Positions 55,232 to 63,758 are shown, counted from the stretch's first letter. The stretch: 64,000 bases of DNA from JABMQB01 sp964408795 (GCA_964408795.1 CAYPAW010000054.1:30410-94409), one strand, 5' to 3'. Made by a program: numbers and translations. Notes: a model not told the origin generated them from the letters alone.

Positions 55232-55738
55232 TCATCCTCTTCTGCCTCTGCCGCCTCCCATTCCGCGGCCTCTGCCGCCACCCATTCCACGACCCTGACC
55301 GCCACCCATACCGAGGCCTCTGCCACCTCCCATTCCCATTCCGCGACCTTGTCCTGAACCCGGAGTGCGGTCACCTTCTTTACGGGCTGAATGGATGCTG
55401 TCAGGCAATGTCGGCTCCTGTAAGGGCTGGATTTCCCCGTTTTTGACTTTTTGAACGGCTTCTTGTACCTTCAGATTGCGGCACAGATAAACCGAACAAC
55501 CCAACGAGTGAATCTCATAAAACGAAGAAGGACCTATGTTGCCAACGAGGATTTTTTTGATGTCACGGCTGAGTAACCGTTGAATGCCCTGGGCAGATTC
55601 ATCGGCCCGGATTCCCGGGAAGGTTTCAAATTCCAGGGTTTGAGGATCCAGAAATAAAAAAAATTTTGAATGCCCAAACCGGCCTGATATTTTCGAATCC
55701 AGGGTATCCCCTGATGATGCGATCAGATATTTTTCCAT
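55232..55738 (-). CDS. NifX/NifB-type cofactor-binding protein with Gly/Arg/Met-rich tail
   Basis: This 168-residue protein has an N-terminal dinitrogenase iron-molybdenum cofactor-type domain (about 1-105: YLIASSGDTLDSKISGRFGHSKFF, ESAQGIQRLL, YEIHSLGCSVYLC), the ribonuclease-H-like fold used to hold iron-sulfur or Fe-Mo clusters. The last ~42 residues are a low-complexity tail of GGGRG(R/L)GMG units with a final GRGRRG, quite unlike the rest. The tail resembles small DUF5320-type proteins found beside this family, so it may be a fusion. The gene lies 25 bases downstream of a second NifX-type gene on the same strand. Confidence 0.78.
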   Translation of the reverse strand: MEKYLIASSGDTLDSKISGRFGHSKFFLFLDPQTLEFETFPGIRADESAQGIQRLLSRDIKKILVGNIGPSSFYEIHSLGCSVYLCRNLKVQEAVQKVKNGEIQPLQEPTLPDSIHSARKEGDRTPGSGQGRGMGMGGGRGLGMGGGQGRGMGGGRGRGMGGGRGRRG

Positions 55739-55763
55739 GGCTGCAAAATATTTTTGTCCGTTG

Positions 55764-56204
55764 CTATTCTTCTTTTCTAATGATTGTTTTTAAAGCACCG
55801 TTTCTTAATGTAAAAAGTTTGTATTCTTCAGGATGATTTTTAAGCTCATCTTCAATCCATTGCCTGTGTTTTCTGAGGATTAACAGCGATTCCTCAGGCT
55901 CTTCGGAATAAACAATCACAGGAATAAAATGTCGGTTTACCATTTGTATATTCCTCCCAAATTGTCTGGATACCAAAACATGTACGTCTTCGCTTTTTAA
56001 CAGATGAATAATGCTTTCCCCTTTTTTCCGTGATCCGTGTTCTGCATCATAGGATTTAAAGGGATTCAAAATTTCTTTTACATAAGCAGGACTTGTATGA
56101 TCCCATTCATAAATTAAATATTTATCTGCATCCCCAAAATGTTTGGGTTGAAAATAGCCGTCATGATTCACAGCAAAAGCGTAACGAATTACTTGATTAT
56201 CCAT
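55764..56204 (-). CDS. NifX/NifB-type cofactor-binding protein
   Basis: This 146-residue soluble protein resembles the dinitrogenase iron-molybdenum cofactor family: FAVNHDGYFQPKHFGDADKYLIYE near the start, ILNPFKSYDAEHGSRKKGESIIHLL, EDVHVLVSRQFGRNI, then IPVIVYSEEPEES and a charged C-terminal helix. It has no Gly/Arg tail. It is the first gene of a pair with 55232-55738. Nitrogenase genes are absent, so the role in this organism is likely cluster or metal handling unrelated to nitrogen fixation; that is inference. Confidence 0.72.
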   Translation of the reverse strand: MDNQVIRYAFAVNHDGYFQPKHFGDADKYLIYEWDHTSPAYVKEILNPFKSYDAEHGSRKKGESIIHLLKSEDVHVLVSRQFGRNIQMVNRHFIPVIVYSEEPEESLLILRKHRQWIEDELKNHPEEYKLFTLRNGALKTIIRKEE

Positions 56205-56368
56205 GGCAAATGAAATTTATATCTATCCGCAAATTTCTTTTCAATGGTATCCCCCTCAGACAAGTCTACAGGAAGAGAGGGTTATTTTTTAAGCATCTGA
56301 TATTTCGTAGTGTTCCATTTTTTGTGTCTGCCAATCAGATTCTCCTGGCTTTGTTTGAAATCATAAAG

Positions 56369-56570
56369 TTATATTTTTTTTTCACACAAAAGCGCTTCCT
56401 TTTTTTGTTTTGAATTCTTCCGTATAAACGACGATCCAGGGTTTTTCGTTTTTAGCGAAAGGGGTAACGCCTGCGTTATGTCGTTCTACGCTTTTTCCGA
56501 AATCAAAAGCTGATCCGGTGTAATACCGGGTTTTTGACTGGCTGAACCATATATAGCAGGAATATTTCAT
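56369..56570 (-). pseudogene. GIY-YIG domain gene with frameshift
   Basis: A GIY-YIG nuclease-fold domain begins MKYSCYIWFSQSKTRYYTG and continues VERHNAG and PWIVVYTEEFKTKK, then the frame runs into a stop after 62 residues (SAFV). Removing one base from the run of seven A residues (T at 56400-56406 on the plus strand) gives TKKEALLCEKKI, matching the usual family continuation, before a stop at 56369. The gene is therefore frameshifted, and also short at its end compared with the usual ~85 residues. A homopolymer read error could cause the shift. The longer open frame extending to 56669 runs into the tRNA and is not real. Confidence 0.6.
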
Positions 56571-56578
56571 GGTTGGAA

Positions 56579-56614
56579 GAAAAAAAAGGGGGAAGCAACA
56601 AATTTGACTTCCCC
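56579..56614 (-). terminator. intrinsic terminator after tRNA-Met
   Basis: On the minus strand GGGGAAG and CTTCCCC form a stem around a 12-base loop, followed by a run of T residues. It begins about ten bases after the tRNA end. Confidence 0.7.
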
Positions 56615-56623
56615 TCTTTTCAG

Positions 56624-56697
56624 TAGCGAGAGCGAGACTTGAACTCGCGACCTCATGATTATGAATCATGCGCTCTAACCTGCTGAGCTACCTCGCC
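56624..56697 (-). tRNA. tRNA-Met (CAT anticodon)
   Basis: On the minus strand a 74-base cloverleaf is visible: acceptor GGCGAGG with TCTCGCT (two G-T pairs), D-stem GCTC/GAGC, anticodon stem CATGA/TCATG with loop TTCATAA (anticodon CAT), and T-arm GCGAG-TTCAAGT-CTCGC. CAT reads AUG; a lysidine-modified tRNA-Ile of the same sequence type cannot be excluded without family comparison. The CCA end is not encoded. Confidence 0.88.
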
Positions 56698-56709
56698 ATA
56701 CATCACTTA

Positions 56710-56777
56710 TAGATGTACAAAACCTGCGATCTTCCCGATTTTAATCGGGACGTTTTAACTTGCTGAACTACCTTGCC
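56710..56777 (-). pseudogene. decayed tRNA copy
   Basis: Directly upstream of the tRNA-Met (minus strand) a related sequence starts GGCAAGGTAGTTCAGCAAGTTA, which matches the tRNA 5' half with few changes. The anticodon arm is replaced by TCCCGAT-TAAA-ATCGGGA and the T-arm is lost, so no functional tRNA is possible. It looks like the remains of a tandem tRNA duplicate. Confidence 0.6.
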
Positions 56778-57084
56778 ATAAAACTATTACAATCTGCCGG
56801 AGAGTGCCCTTCTCCTGTTTGCATCGAAGGGTACCTGGTATTGATTTTTTGTCTCGGTTTTTTTGGTTGTTAACTCCGCTTTCTGAAAACATGTATACTG
56901 CAACCGACAAGGTGTTTAGCCTGGTTTTTTTGAATTTTTTTTTGGCAATTTGAACGCGGTGCAAATATAGTATTTATTTTCCATTGGCCTGAAGGTTATT
57001 TAAATTTTGCTTTTTTTTACCGCGATCATGGTAAGAGCGTTGTTTGTTCTGTTCAGAATAGCTATATTGCCAAAAAAGCAAAAA

Positions 57085-57459
57085 ATGGCTGATAAGGTTA
57101 AAATACAACTGGAATTCGTCATAAATTGTTCCCCCAAGGTGCTTTTCAACCGGTTAAGTACCGCTTCAGGATTGGCTGAGTGGTTTGCCGATGATGTGAG
57201 GGTGAAAGGAAAAAGATTCACTTTCATATGGGGAGAAACGGAACAATCGGCTGATATGACGCTCCATAAAGAAAACCGGATGGTACGATATAACTGGGTG
57301 GATGAGGAAGGGTATTTCGAATTCAGAATTTCCCAGGACGAACTGACCAACGATGTATCTCTGATCGTCATCGATTTTACCGATGAGGATGAAATTGAAG
57401 ACAGCAAAGAGCTGTGGACCACCCAAGTTGAAGACCTCAAGCATATTCTGGGTTCTTAA
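57085..57459 (+). CDS. START/AHSA1-like small protein
   Basis: This 124-residue protein has a START/SRPBCC fold pattern: KIQLEFVINCSPKVLFNRLSTASGLAEWFADDV, FTFIWGETEQSADM and a C-terminal helix (LWTTQVEDLKHILGS). Such domains bind hydrophobic ligands in a cavity or help chaperones; which applies is unknown. The frame is open from 57007, but the added residues are hydrophobic and atypical, so ATG 57085 is chosen. It lies 68 bases ahead of the LptF/G gene on the same strand. Confidence 0.75.
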   Translation: MADKVKIQLEFVINCSPKVLFNRLSTASGLAEWFADDVRVKGKRFTFIWGETEQSADMTLHKENRMVRYNWVDEEGYFEFRISQDELTNDVSLIVIDFTDEDEIEDSKELWTTQVEDLKHILGS

Positions 57460-57492
57460 CAAATTTTTACTTTCTTTTTCTTCAAAATAGGT

Positions 57493-57500
57493 TAGCTTTG
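57493..57500 (+). promoter_or_regulatory. -7 promoter element before lptF/G gene
   Basis: TAGCTTTG matches TAnnTTTG, 28 bases before ATG 57528, and lies across the upstream TTG at 57498, arguing against that start. Confidence 0.5.
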
Positions 57501-57527
57501 TACTGTTTCCAGGGGGTAGCTAGCAGT

Positions 57528-59030
57528 ATGAAACGTTTGCATCTATATGTGATCAAATCTTTTATCGGGCCATTTTTCATGACCTTCTTTATTTGCATGT
57601 TTATTCTGCTCATGCAGTTTCTTTGGAAATACGTGGATGAAATGGCGGGTAAGGGACTTGAGTGGTCTGTCATTGGAGAGTTGATCTTCTACGCTTCTTT
57701 TGGACTCCTTCCGCTGGCTTTTCCCCTCTCCATGTTAATTGCTTCCCTGATGACGTTTGGGGCACTGGGGGAGAATTACGAACTGGTGGCCATGAAATCT
57801 TCCGGTATTTCTCTTTTTCGAGTCATGAAACCGCTTATGGTAGTTGCCTTCCTGATGTCCTGTGTTGCTTTTTATTTTGCAAATTATATACTACCGGAGA
57901 CCAACCTCCGTTTTGCCGCCCTTATATGGAGCGTCAAGGAACAAAAACCTGAACTGATCATCAAAGAGGGTGTTTTTACCAACGAAATTGACGGGTACAG
58001 CATCCGGGTCGGAAAGAAAGACAAAAAAACCGATGCCCTGCACGATATCCTGATCTATGATCATACCAACCGCCGGTCGGTTGAAGGGAATGTAACGGTT
58101 GCCGACTCCGGGTTTATGTGGATGACAGAAGATAAAAAGTACATGGTTCTTACCCTCTATAACGGGATCAATTACCGTGAAGGGGAAGGAAATTCCCGGA
58201 GAAACAATATACGCTACCCACGGTATGAAGACCGTTTCAGCAAGCAGGTTCTGAATATCCTGTTAAAGGATTTTGAGTTTAACCGGCGGGATGAAAGCAT
58301 CTTCCAGAACAATTACCGGACCTTACGCATCAATCAGTTGCGTGAGGTGGAAGATTCGATGCATGTCGATTATTACCGCAGGGTACGAAATTTCTTAAAC
58401 CAGATGAACCTGAATACTGCCTTGCGCAGAAAACTCCTGGACCGTACGGTTGAACACGACTCCTTAAAACAGAACTGGACAATTACCCCCGACACCCTTG
58501 TAGACATAAACAGCATGCTGGCCGGTCTGGATGACTGGGAAAAAGATCAGATCATGGGAAGTACCGTCGACAGGGTACGCCGGAATCATCAGCTGATCAA
58601 CAACAGCGTCCGGGTCATTTATGAACGCAAGAAGCTTATCAACCGCCACGAAATGGAAAGGCATAAAAAATTTACCCTGTCCATTGCAGTGTTGATCTTG
58701 TTTTTTATAGGGGCCCCGTTGGGAGCTATCATCCGGAAGGGAGGGTTGGGTATGCCCGTAGTGGTTTCGGTTCTTTTGTTCATTCTCTATTATATCCTTT
58801 CCATGACCGGTGAAAAATCAGCCCGTGAAGACCTGTGGGATATGGTGATTGGAATGTGGTTTTCTTCGGTGGTTTTTCTTATTCTGGGAGGCTGGCTGAC
58901 CTATAAAGCCGTTACCGATTCAGGGATCATGCACTCCGAGACCTATACCGATTTTTTGAAAAAAATAAAATTGTACCGTTTTGTACGGCGGAATAATCAA
59001 CCGGATGAAGATTCTGCAAGTAACCAATAA
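57528..59030 (+). CDS. LptF/LptG-family permease (second copy)
   Basis: This inner-membrane LPS export permease (500 residues) has the N-terminal spans (SFIGPFFMTFFICMFILLMQF and two more), a long periplasmic middle part (about 120-385) with a coiled-coil-rich insertion (YRRVRNFLNQMNLNTALRR) that makes it longer than the ~360-residue norm, and C-terminal spans with FFIGAPLGAIIRKGGLG. This is the usual larger Bacteroidota form. It starts an operon with two glycosyltransferases downstream (GT start overlaps its stop). The first copy is at 34702-35778. Confidence 0.88.
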   Translation: MKRLHLYVIKSFIGPFFMTFFICMFILLMQFLWKYVDEMAGKGLEWSVIGELIFYASFGLLPLAFPLSMLIASLMTFGALGENYELVAMKSSGISLFRVMKPLMVVAFLMSCVAFYFANYILPETNLRFAALIWSVKEQKPELIIKEGVFTNEIDGYSIRVGKKDKKTDALHDILIYDHTNRRSVEGNVTVADSGFMWMTEDKKYMVLTLYNGINYREGEGNSRRNNIRYPRYEDRFSKQVLNILLKDFEFNRRDESIFQNNYRTLRINQLREVEDSMHVDYYRRVRNFLNQMNLNTALRRKLLDRTVEHDSLKQNWTITPDTLVDINSMLAGLDDWEKDQIMGSTVDRVRRNHQLINNSVRVIYERKKLINRHEMERHKKFTLSIAVLILFFIGAPLGAIIRKGGLGMPVVVSVLLFILYYILSMTGEKSAREDLWDMVIGMWFSSVVFLILGGWLTYKAVTDSGIMHSETYTDFLKKIKLYRFVRRNNQPDEDSASNQ

Positions 59031-60213
59031 AGTACCCTATCCGGCCAACGACGGTGGAGCCATTGCTACCTTGCGCATGGCAGAAGGTTTCTCAAACCTC
59101 GGTTTTGAGATTACCGTTTTGGCAATGGTTACCCTTAAACATCCGGTTACAATGGAAGAAATTCCCGGAGAATTGAAAAAAAAGATCCGATTCCGATTGG
59201 TGCCTGTGCCTGCAGCCATACATCCTTTTAAAGCCCTGAGAAATCTTCTTTTTTCAAAATTGCCTTACAATGCGGAGCGTTTTATAGATAAGAAATTCCG
59301 GCAGGAATTGTCTGCCCTGCTGGCCAGCGAAGAATTTGATATTGTACAGCTCGAAGGATTGTATGTATGCCCTTACATAGAAACGATCCGCACCCATTCC
59401 AACGCCACGATTGTCTACCGGGCCCACAATATTGAACACGAAATATGGGAACGCTCGGTGGCTATGGCCAGTGGATTAAAAAAAGGGTATCTGAAAATCC
59501 TGAGCCGGAGATTGAAGCGGTTTGAAACCGGATGGCTCAATGCCTATGACCTCCTGGTACCTATAACATCCCGGGATGGGGAACTACTGAACAGGCTGGG
59601 AAACAGCCGGCCCCTTCAGGTGGCTCAAACCGGCATTGATCTCACTCATCTGACTCCCTGCTTTTCATCCATGAAATTTCCTTCCGTGTTTCATATAGGA
59701 GCGCTCGACTGGGCTCCCAATCAGGAGGGAATTCTCTGGTTTCTGAAAAACTGCTGGGGCCGGTTGACAGCAAAATATCCGGATCTGAAATTCTTCATTG
59801 CCGGTCGCAATGCTCCCGTGTGGCTGGAGAAAAAATTCATCCTCCCGGGGGTAGTCTACCTGGGAGAAATAGAGGATGCCTATGCATTTATGAACTCCGG
59901 CGCCGTGATGGTGGTCCCCCTGTTTGCCGGGAGTGGAATGCGTATAAAAATCATTGAAGGAATGGCCCTGGGAAAAGCCATCGTTTCCACCTCCATAGGT
60001 GCCGAAGGAATCGATACAACACACGGTGAAAACATTTGCATTGCCAATACCGCCGATGCATTTGTGAAGGAAATTTCCCGACTGACAGAAAACAAAGATC
60101 AGGTTGAAAAGCTGGGGTTGAATGCCATTCACTATATTCAAGAGAATTTTGATAACTTCGCTATAGCCGGGAAATTGGCCGGTTTTTATAAAAAATATCG
60201 GAAATGGGATTAG
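59005..60213 (+). CDS. family 4-type glycosyltransferase
   Basis: This 402-residue protein has the GT-B fold: N-terminal MKILQVTNKVPYPANDGGAI, a middle AHNIEHEIWERS, and a C-terminal nucleotide-sugar half with VFHIGALDWAPNQEG, VPLFAGSGMRIKIIEGMALGKAIVSTSIGAEG. It would transfer a sugar to a glycolipid or polysaccharide. The start ATG 59005 lies within the last 26 bases of the permease gene, so translation is probably coupled; the next glycosyltransferase overlaps its end by 10 bases. Confidence 0.85.
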   Translation: MKILQVTNKVPYPANDGGAIATLRMAEGFSNLGFEITVLAMVTLKHPVTMEEIPGELKKKIRFRLVPVPAAIHPFKALRNLLFSKLPYNAERFIDKKFRQELSALLASEEFDIVQLEGLYVCPYIETIRTHSNATIVYRAHNIEHEIWERSVAMASGLKKGYLKILSRRLKRFETGWLNAYDLLVPITSRDGELLNRLGNSRPLQVAQTGIDLTHLTPCFSSMKFPSVFHIGALDWAPNQEGILWFLKNCWGRLTAKYPDLKFFIAGRNAPVWLEKKFILPGVVYLGEIEDAYAFMNSGAVMVVPLFAGSGMRIKIIEGMALGKAIVSTSIGAEGIDTTHGENICIANTADAFVKEISRLTENKDQVEKLGLNAIHYIQENFDNFAIAGKLAGFYKKYRKWD

Positions 60214-61391
60214 CGATTCTTTTTTGGGTGCTTTTTTTTATTCTTTTTTATACCTATGCCGGCTATGCATTGATCCTGTGGATTGTTTTAAAGCTGAAAA
60301 AAACGTTTTTCCCGGCAGAAAAAAAAGAAATGCCGCATGCCTATGAACCGGATGTATGCCTTTTCGTAACAGCTTTCAATGAAAAGGAGGTAGTGGATCA
60401 GAAAATTCAGAACTCCTTTTCCCTGGATTATCCGCGGGAAAAAATGCAATATATCTGGATGACCGATGGTTCTGACGACGGAACTCCCGATTTGTTGAGT
60501 AAATACGGGCAGATTGAGGTGTATCATCAGCCGGAGAGGTGCGGAAAGATCCATGCTATGAACCGGGGGATTTCCTTTGTGAAAGCTCCCATTGTTGTTT
60601 TTTCAGATGCCAATACGACCCTTGGGGAAAAATCAATTCGCGAGATGGTTCGTAGGTTTGCCGATCCGCAGGTGGGGTGTGTCGCCGGAGAGAAACGTAT
60701 TGTGGAAAGAGAAAAAGACGATGCCGCCGGTGCCGGCGAAGGTATCTACTGGAAATATGAATCGTGGGTGAAAAAAATGGACGGAGAACTGAATTCGGCT
60801 GTAGGAGGCGTGGGTGAACTGTTTGCTATACGGAAAGAACTGTTTGAAGAGGTCGAGAATGATACCATTCTGGATGATTTTATTATATCCCTTCGTATTG
60901 CCAAAAAAGGGTATCGGATAGCGTATGCTCCGGAAGCATACGCTGAAGAAACCGCCTCAGCCAATGTGAAGGAAGAACTGAAAAGAAAAATCCGGATCGC
61001 TGCCGGAGGAATCCAAACCCTCGTACGATTGAAGGAGCTGCTTAATCCCTTTCGATATGGACTTCTTACCTGGCAGTATGTTTCGCATAAGGTTTTACGG
61101 TGGACGATTGCACCGCTTTCTCTTTTTCTTTTTCTGATTGTGAACGGGTTGATTCTCGCCCTGGATGCAGGTTTCGGAGTGGAGAGTTTCTATGTGATTC
61201 TTTTCTGTTTTCAATTGATCCTCTATGTTTTTGCGTTGGCCGGGTGGTATTTTGAAAACCGGCAGATCCGTCAGAAACTCTTTTTTGTTCCCTATTATTT
61301 TGTTTCAATCAATTATGCTTCGCTACGGGGGATTATCCGTTTTTTTAAGGGTAGACAAACGGTCAATTGGGAACGTTCGAAGCGGGCCTGA
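60204..61391 (+). CDS. membrane-bound family 2 glycosyltransferase
   Basis: This 395-residue glycosyltransferase has an N-terminal membrane span (LAILFWVLFFILFYTYAGYALIL), a GT-A core (DVCLFVTAFNEKEV, IWMTDGSDDGT, VFSDANTT, GGVGELFAIRKELFEEV, ILDDFIISLRI) and C-terminal spans (LSLFLFLIVNGLILAL and LILYVFALAGWYF). Pattern and size resemble processive sugar polymerases or lipid-linked sugar transferases. It overlaps the GT4 gene by 10 bases and ends before ribBA. With its neighbours it forms a likely surface-glycan set. Confidence 0.85.
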   Translation: MGLAILFWVLFFILFYTYAGYALILWIVLKLKKTFFPAEKKEMPHAYEPDVCLFVTAFNEKEVVDQKIQNSFSLDYPREKMQYIWMTDGSDDGTPDLLSKYGQIEVYHQPERCGKIHAMNRGISFVKAPIVVFSDANTTLGEKSIREMVRRFADPQVGCVAGEKRIVEREKDDAAGAGEGIYWKYESWVKKMDGELNSAVGGVGELFAIRKELFEEVENDTILDDFIISLRIAKKGYRIAYAPEAYAEETASANVKEELKRKIRIAAGGIQTLVRLKELLNPFRYGLLTWQYVSHKVLRWTIAPLSLFLFLIVNGLILALDAGFGVESFYVILFCFQLILYVFALAGWYFENRQIRQKLFFVPYYFVSINYASLRGIIRFFKGRQTVNWERSKRA

Positions 61392-61424
61392 AGGAGTTGT
61401 TCGTTTTTTGTCGGGATTTTTCTT

Positions 61425-61432
61425 TACTTTTG
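61425..61432 (+). promoter_or_regulatory. -7 promoter element before ribBA
   Basis: TACTTTTG matches TAnnTTTG, 28 bases before the ATG. A TTTG lies at 61407-61410, closer than the usual -33 spacing. Confidence 0.45.
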
Positions 61433-61460
61433 CAGCTGATTTGGAAAGCATTTTTTTGAT

Positions 61461-62690
61461 ATGGAACCATTTAAGCTGAACTCCATTCCGGAAGCAGTGG
61501 AAGCAATCAGACGGGGAGAACTGGTGATTGTTGTGGACGATGAGGACCGGGAGAATGAGGGTGATTTTATTACTTCAGCAGCCTTGATAACTCCTGAGAA
61601 GATCAATTTCATGGCCCGATACGGTCGCGGGTTGATTTGTGCTCCTTTGACGGAGGAACGGTGTGAGGAGCTGGAACTGGATCCTATGGTGGGTGAGAAC
61701 ACCTCGTATCATCAGACTTCTTTCACGGTTTCCGTTGATCTGATTGGGCATGGCTGCACTACCGGTATTTCAGCGGCTGACCGGGCCAAAACGGTAAAGG
61801 CCTTGTCTGATCCGGTAACCCGGCCTGAAGATCTGGGACGCCCCGGGCATATCTTTCCCTTGAAAGCGAAAAGCAAAGGGGTTCTGAGACGTTCCGGACA
61901 TACCGAAGCAAGCATCGATTTGATGCGGCTGGCAGGGTTACACCAGTCGGGAGTCCTGGTGGAAATCATGAACGACGACGGAACCATGGCCCGGTTGCCC
62001 CAACTGGTGAAACTAGCTGAACGGTTTAACCTTAAAATCATCACCATAAAAGACCTGATATCCCATCTGCTTCTAAGCGAAAGCCTTATTAAAAGAGGGG
62101 TGGAAGTTTCCCTTCCTACACGATACGGGAAGTTTCGGATTATTCCGTTTTTGCAGAAATCAAACGGCCAGGAACACGTAGCCATCATAAAAGGATCGTG
62201 GGAGAAAAATGAACCGGTCTATGTGCGGGTCCATTCCTCCTGTATGACCGGCGATATTTTTGGTTCTTTGCGTTGTGAATGCGGAGAACAATTGCATAAA
62301 GCCATGGAGATGATCGAAGAAAAGGGGAAAGGAGTGGTCGTTTACATCCAACAGGAAGGAAGAGGGATCGGTCTGTTAAACAAAATTGCTGCCTATAAAC
62401 TGCAGGATGAAGGATTGGACACCATTGATGCGAATATTCATCTGGGTTTCCAGCCCGATGAAAGAGACTATGGTGTGGGTGCACAGATATTGCGCAACCT
62501 GGGAATAACCAAAATGAGGCTTCTGACCAACAACCCGGTGAAAAGAGTAGGTCTGGAAGCCTACGGACTGGAGATTGTCGAAATAGTTCCTCTTGAAGTG
62601 GAACCCAACAAACACAACCAGCGGTACATGAAGACCAAGCGCGACCGAATGGGACATATCCTGCAGAAATTTCGTTACGATGATGAATAA
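61461..62690 (+). CDS. ribBA: bifunctional DHBP synthase / GTP cyclohydrolase II
   Basis: RibBA makes two riboflavin precursors: 3,4-dihydroxybutanone 4-phosphate (N-terminal domain) from ribulose 5-phosphate, and the pyrimidine intermediate from GTP (C-terminal domain). The 409-residue protein has VDDEDRENEGDF and HTEASIDLMRLAG in the first part (~1-205), then the GTP cyclohydrolase II with zinc cysteines in SCMTGDIFGSLRCECGEQ and the catalytic QQEGRGIGL and NNPVKR segments. It stands alone on the plus strand with its own -7 element. No riboswitch-like structure is evident in the short leader. Confidence 0.96.
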   Translation: MEPFKLNSIPEAVEAIRRGELVIVVDDEDRENEGDFITSAALITPEKINFMARYGRGLICAPLTEERCEELELDPMVGENTSYHQTSFTVSVDLIGHGCTTGISAADRAKTVKALSDPVTRPEDLGRPGHIFPLKAKSKGVLRRSGHTEASIDLMRLAGLHQSGVLVEIMNDDGTMARLPQLVKLAERFNLKIITIKDLISHLLLSESLIKRGVEVSLPTRYGKFRIIPFLQKSNGQEHVAIIKGSWEKNEPVYVRVHSSCMTGDIFGSLRCECGEQLHKAMEMIEEKGKGVVVYIQQEGRGIGLLNKIAAYKLQDEGLDTIDANIHLGFQPDERDYGVGAQILRNLGITKMRLLTNNPVKRVGLEAYGLEIVEIVPLEVEPNKHNQRYMKTKRDRMGHILQKFRYDDE

Positions 62691-62783
62691 AGATACGCAG
62701 ACGATACATCGGTATTCACGATCGAATGCACCCTTCTGCTGAAGATTCAACCGGAGAAGAGATAAGGTAAAAGGAAAAAGCCT

Positions 62784-63758
62784 ATGGATGCCAAAAGCCT
62801 GCGGATCGTTTTTATGGGAACGCCCGATTTTGCGGTAGCCAGCCTCAAAGCATTGGTGGAAAACGGGTATAACGTGGTGGGCGTGGTGACGGCTCCGGAT
62901 AAACCGGCAGGACGAGGGAAAAAAATTACTTTCCCGGCCGTTAAAACCTATGCCCTCGCTAAGGGCCTCAGCATTCTGCAGCCTGAAAAGCTCAAAGATC
63001 CGGATTTCCTCTCGGCCTTGCGGAAATGGAATCCCGAACTGCAAGTAGTGGTTGCCTTCCGGATATTACCCGAAGAGGTGTGGAAATTGCCCCGCCGGGG
63101 AACCTTCAACCTGCATGGATCCATTTTACCCCAATACCGCGGAGCAGCACCCATAAACCGGGCCATCATGAACGGCGAAAAAGAAACCGGAGTGACAACC
63201 TTTCTGCTCGATCATTCCATCGATACCGGGAAGATTCTTTTCAGTGAGAAATCACCCATCGGGGAAAACGATACAGCAGGTGAAATCCACGACCGTCTGA
63301 TGAAAACCGGCGCTGCCCTGGTGCTTAAAACGATTGATAAACTGGCCGAAGGGAAATGGAATCCTCAAAATCAGAAAAAAGGGGTTGGAAAAGAAACTTC
63401 TTTGAAAAAAGCTCCGAAGATATTCAGGGAAGATTGCCGGATACCCTGGGAAAACAATGCAGAATCAATACGCAATTTCATCCGGGGTCTGTCACCCTAC
63501 CCGGCAGCCTGGACAACCTTTGTACATAAGAAACACGGAAATCAAAAAGAGGTGAAAATCTATTTTGCCGAAAAAGATTCTACCAAAAACCCTTCACAAC
63601 CCGGAACCATCGCTTCCGACGGGAAAACCTTTCTGAAAATTTCCTGCGGAGATGGATGGCTCAAAATAACCGACCTCCAGTTGGCTGGTAAAAAACGAAT
63701 GAAAACGGAAAATTTTCTGTTGGGATGGAATGACCCGGAAGCCTTCAGGGCAGAATAG
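62784..63758 (+). CDS. fmt: methionyl-tRNA formyltransferase
   Basis: Fmt formylates initiator Met-tRNA with 10-formyl-tetrahydrofolate. The 324-residue protein has the hydrolase-type start RIVFMGTPDFAVASL, the catalytic LHGSILPQYRGAAPIN (with N and H), the DTGKIL aspartate and a C-terminal tRNA-binding domain. Length is normal. A tRNA-Met gene lies about 6 kb upstream. The gene follows ribBA by 93 bases and may be cotranscribed. No terminator is obvious after its stop; a short tandem repeat follows. Confidence 0.96.
   Translation: MDAKSLRIVFMGTPDFAVASLKALVENGYNVVGVVTAPDKPAGRGKKITFPAVKTYALAKGLSILQPEKLKDPDFLSALRKWNPELQVVVAFRILPEEVWKLPRRGTFNLHGSILPQYRGAAPINRAIMNGEKETGVTTFLLDHSIDTGKILFSEKSPIGENDTAGEIHDRLMKTGAALVLKTIDKLAEGKWNPQNQKKGVGKETSLKKAPKIFREDCRIPWENNAESIRNFIRGLSPYPAAWTTFVHKKHGNQKEVKIYFAEKDSTKNPSQPGTIASDGKTFLKISCGDGWLKITDLQLAGKKRMKTENFLLGWNDPEAFRAE

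Noticed and set aside
55145..55357. Plus-strand Ser/Ala/His/Thr-rich open frame
   Set aside because: Antisense image of the Gly/Arg/Met tail of the NifX-type gene; low-complexity artefact.
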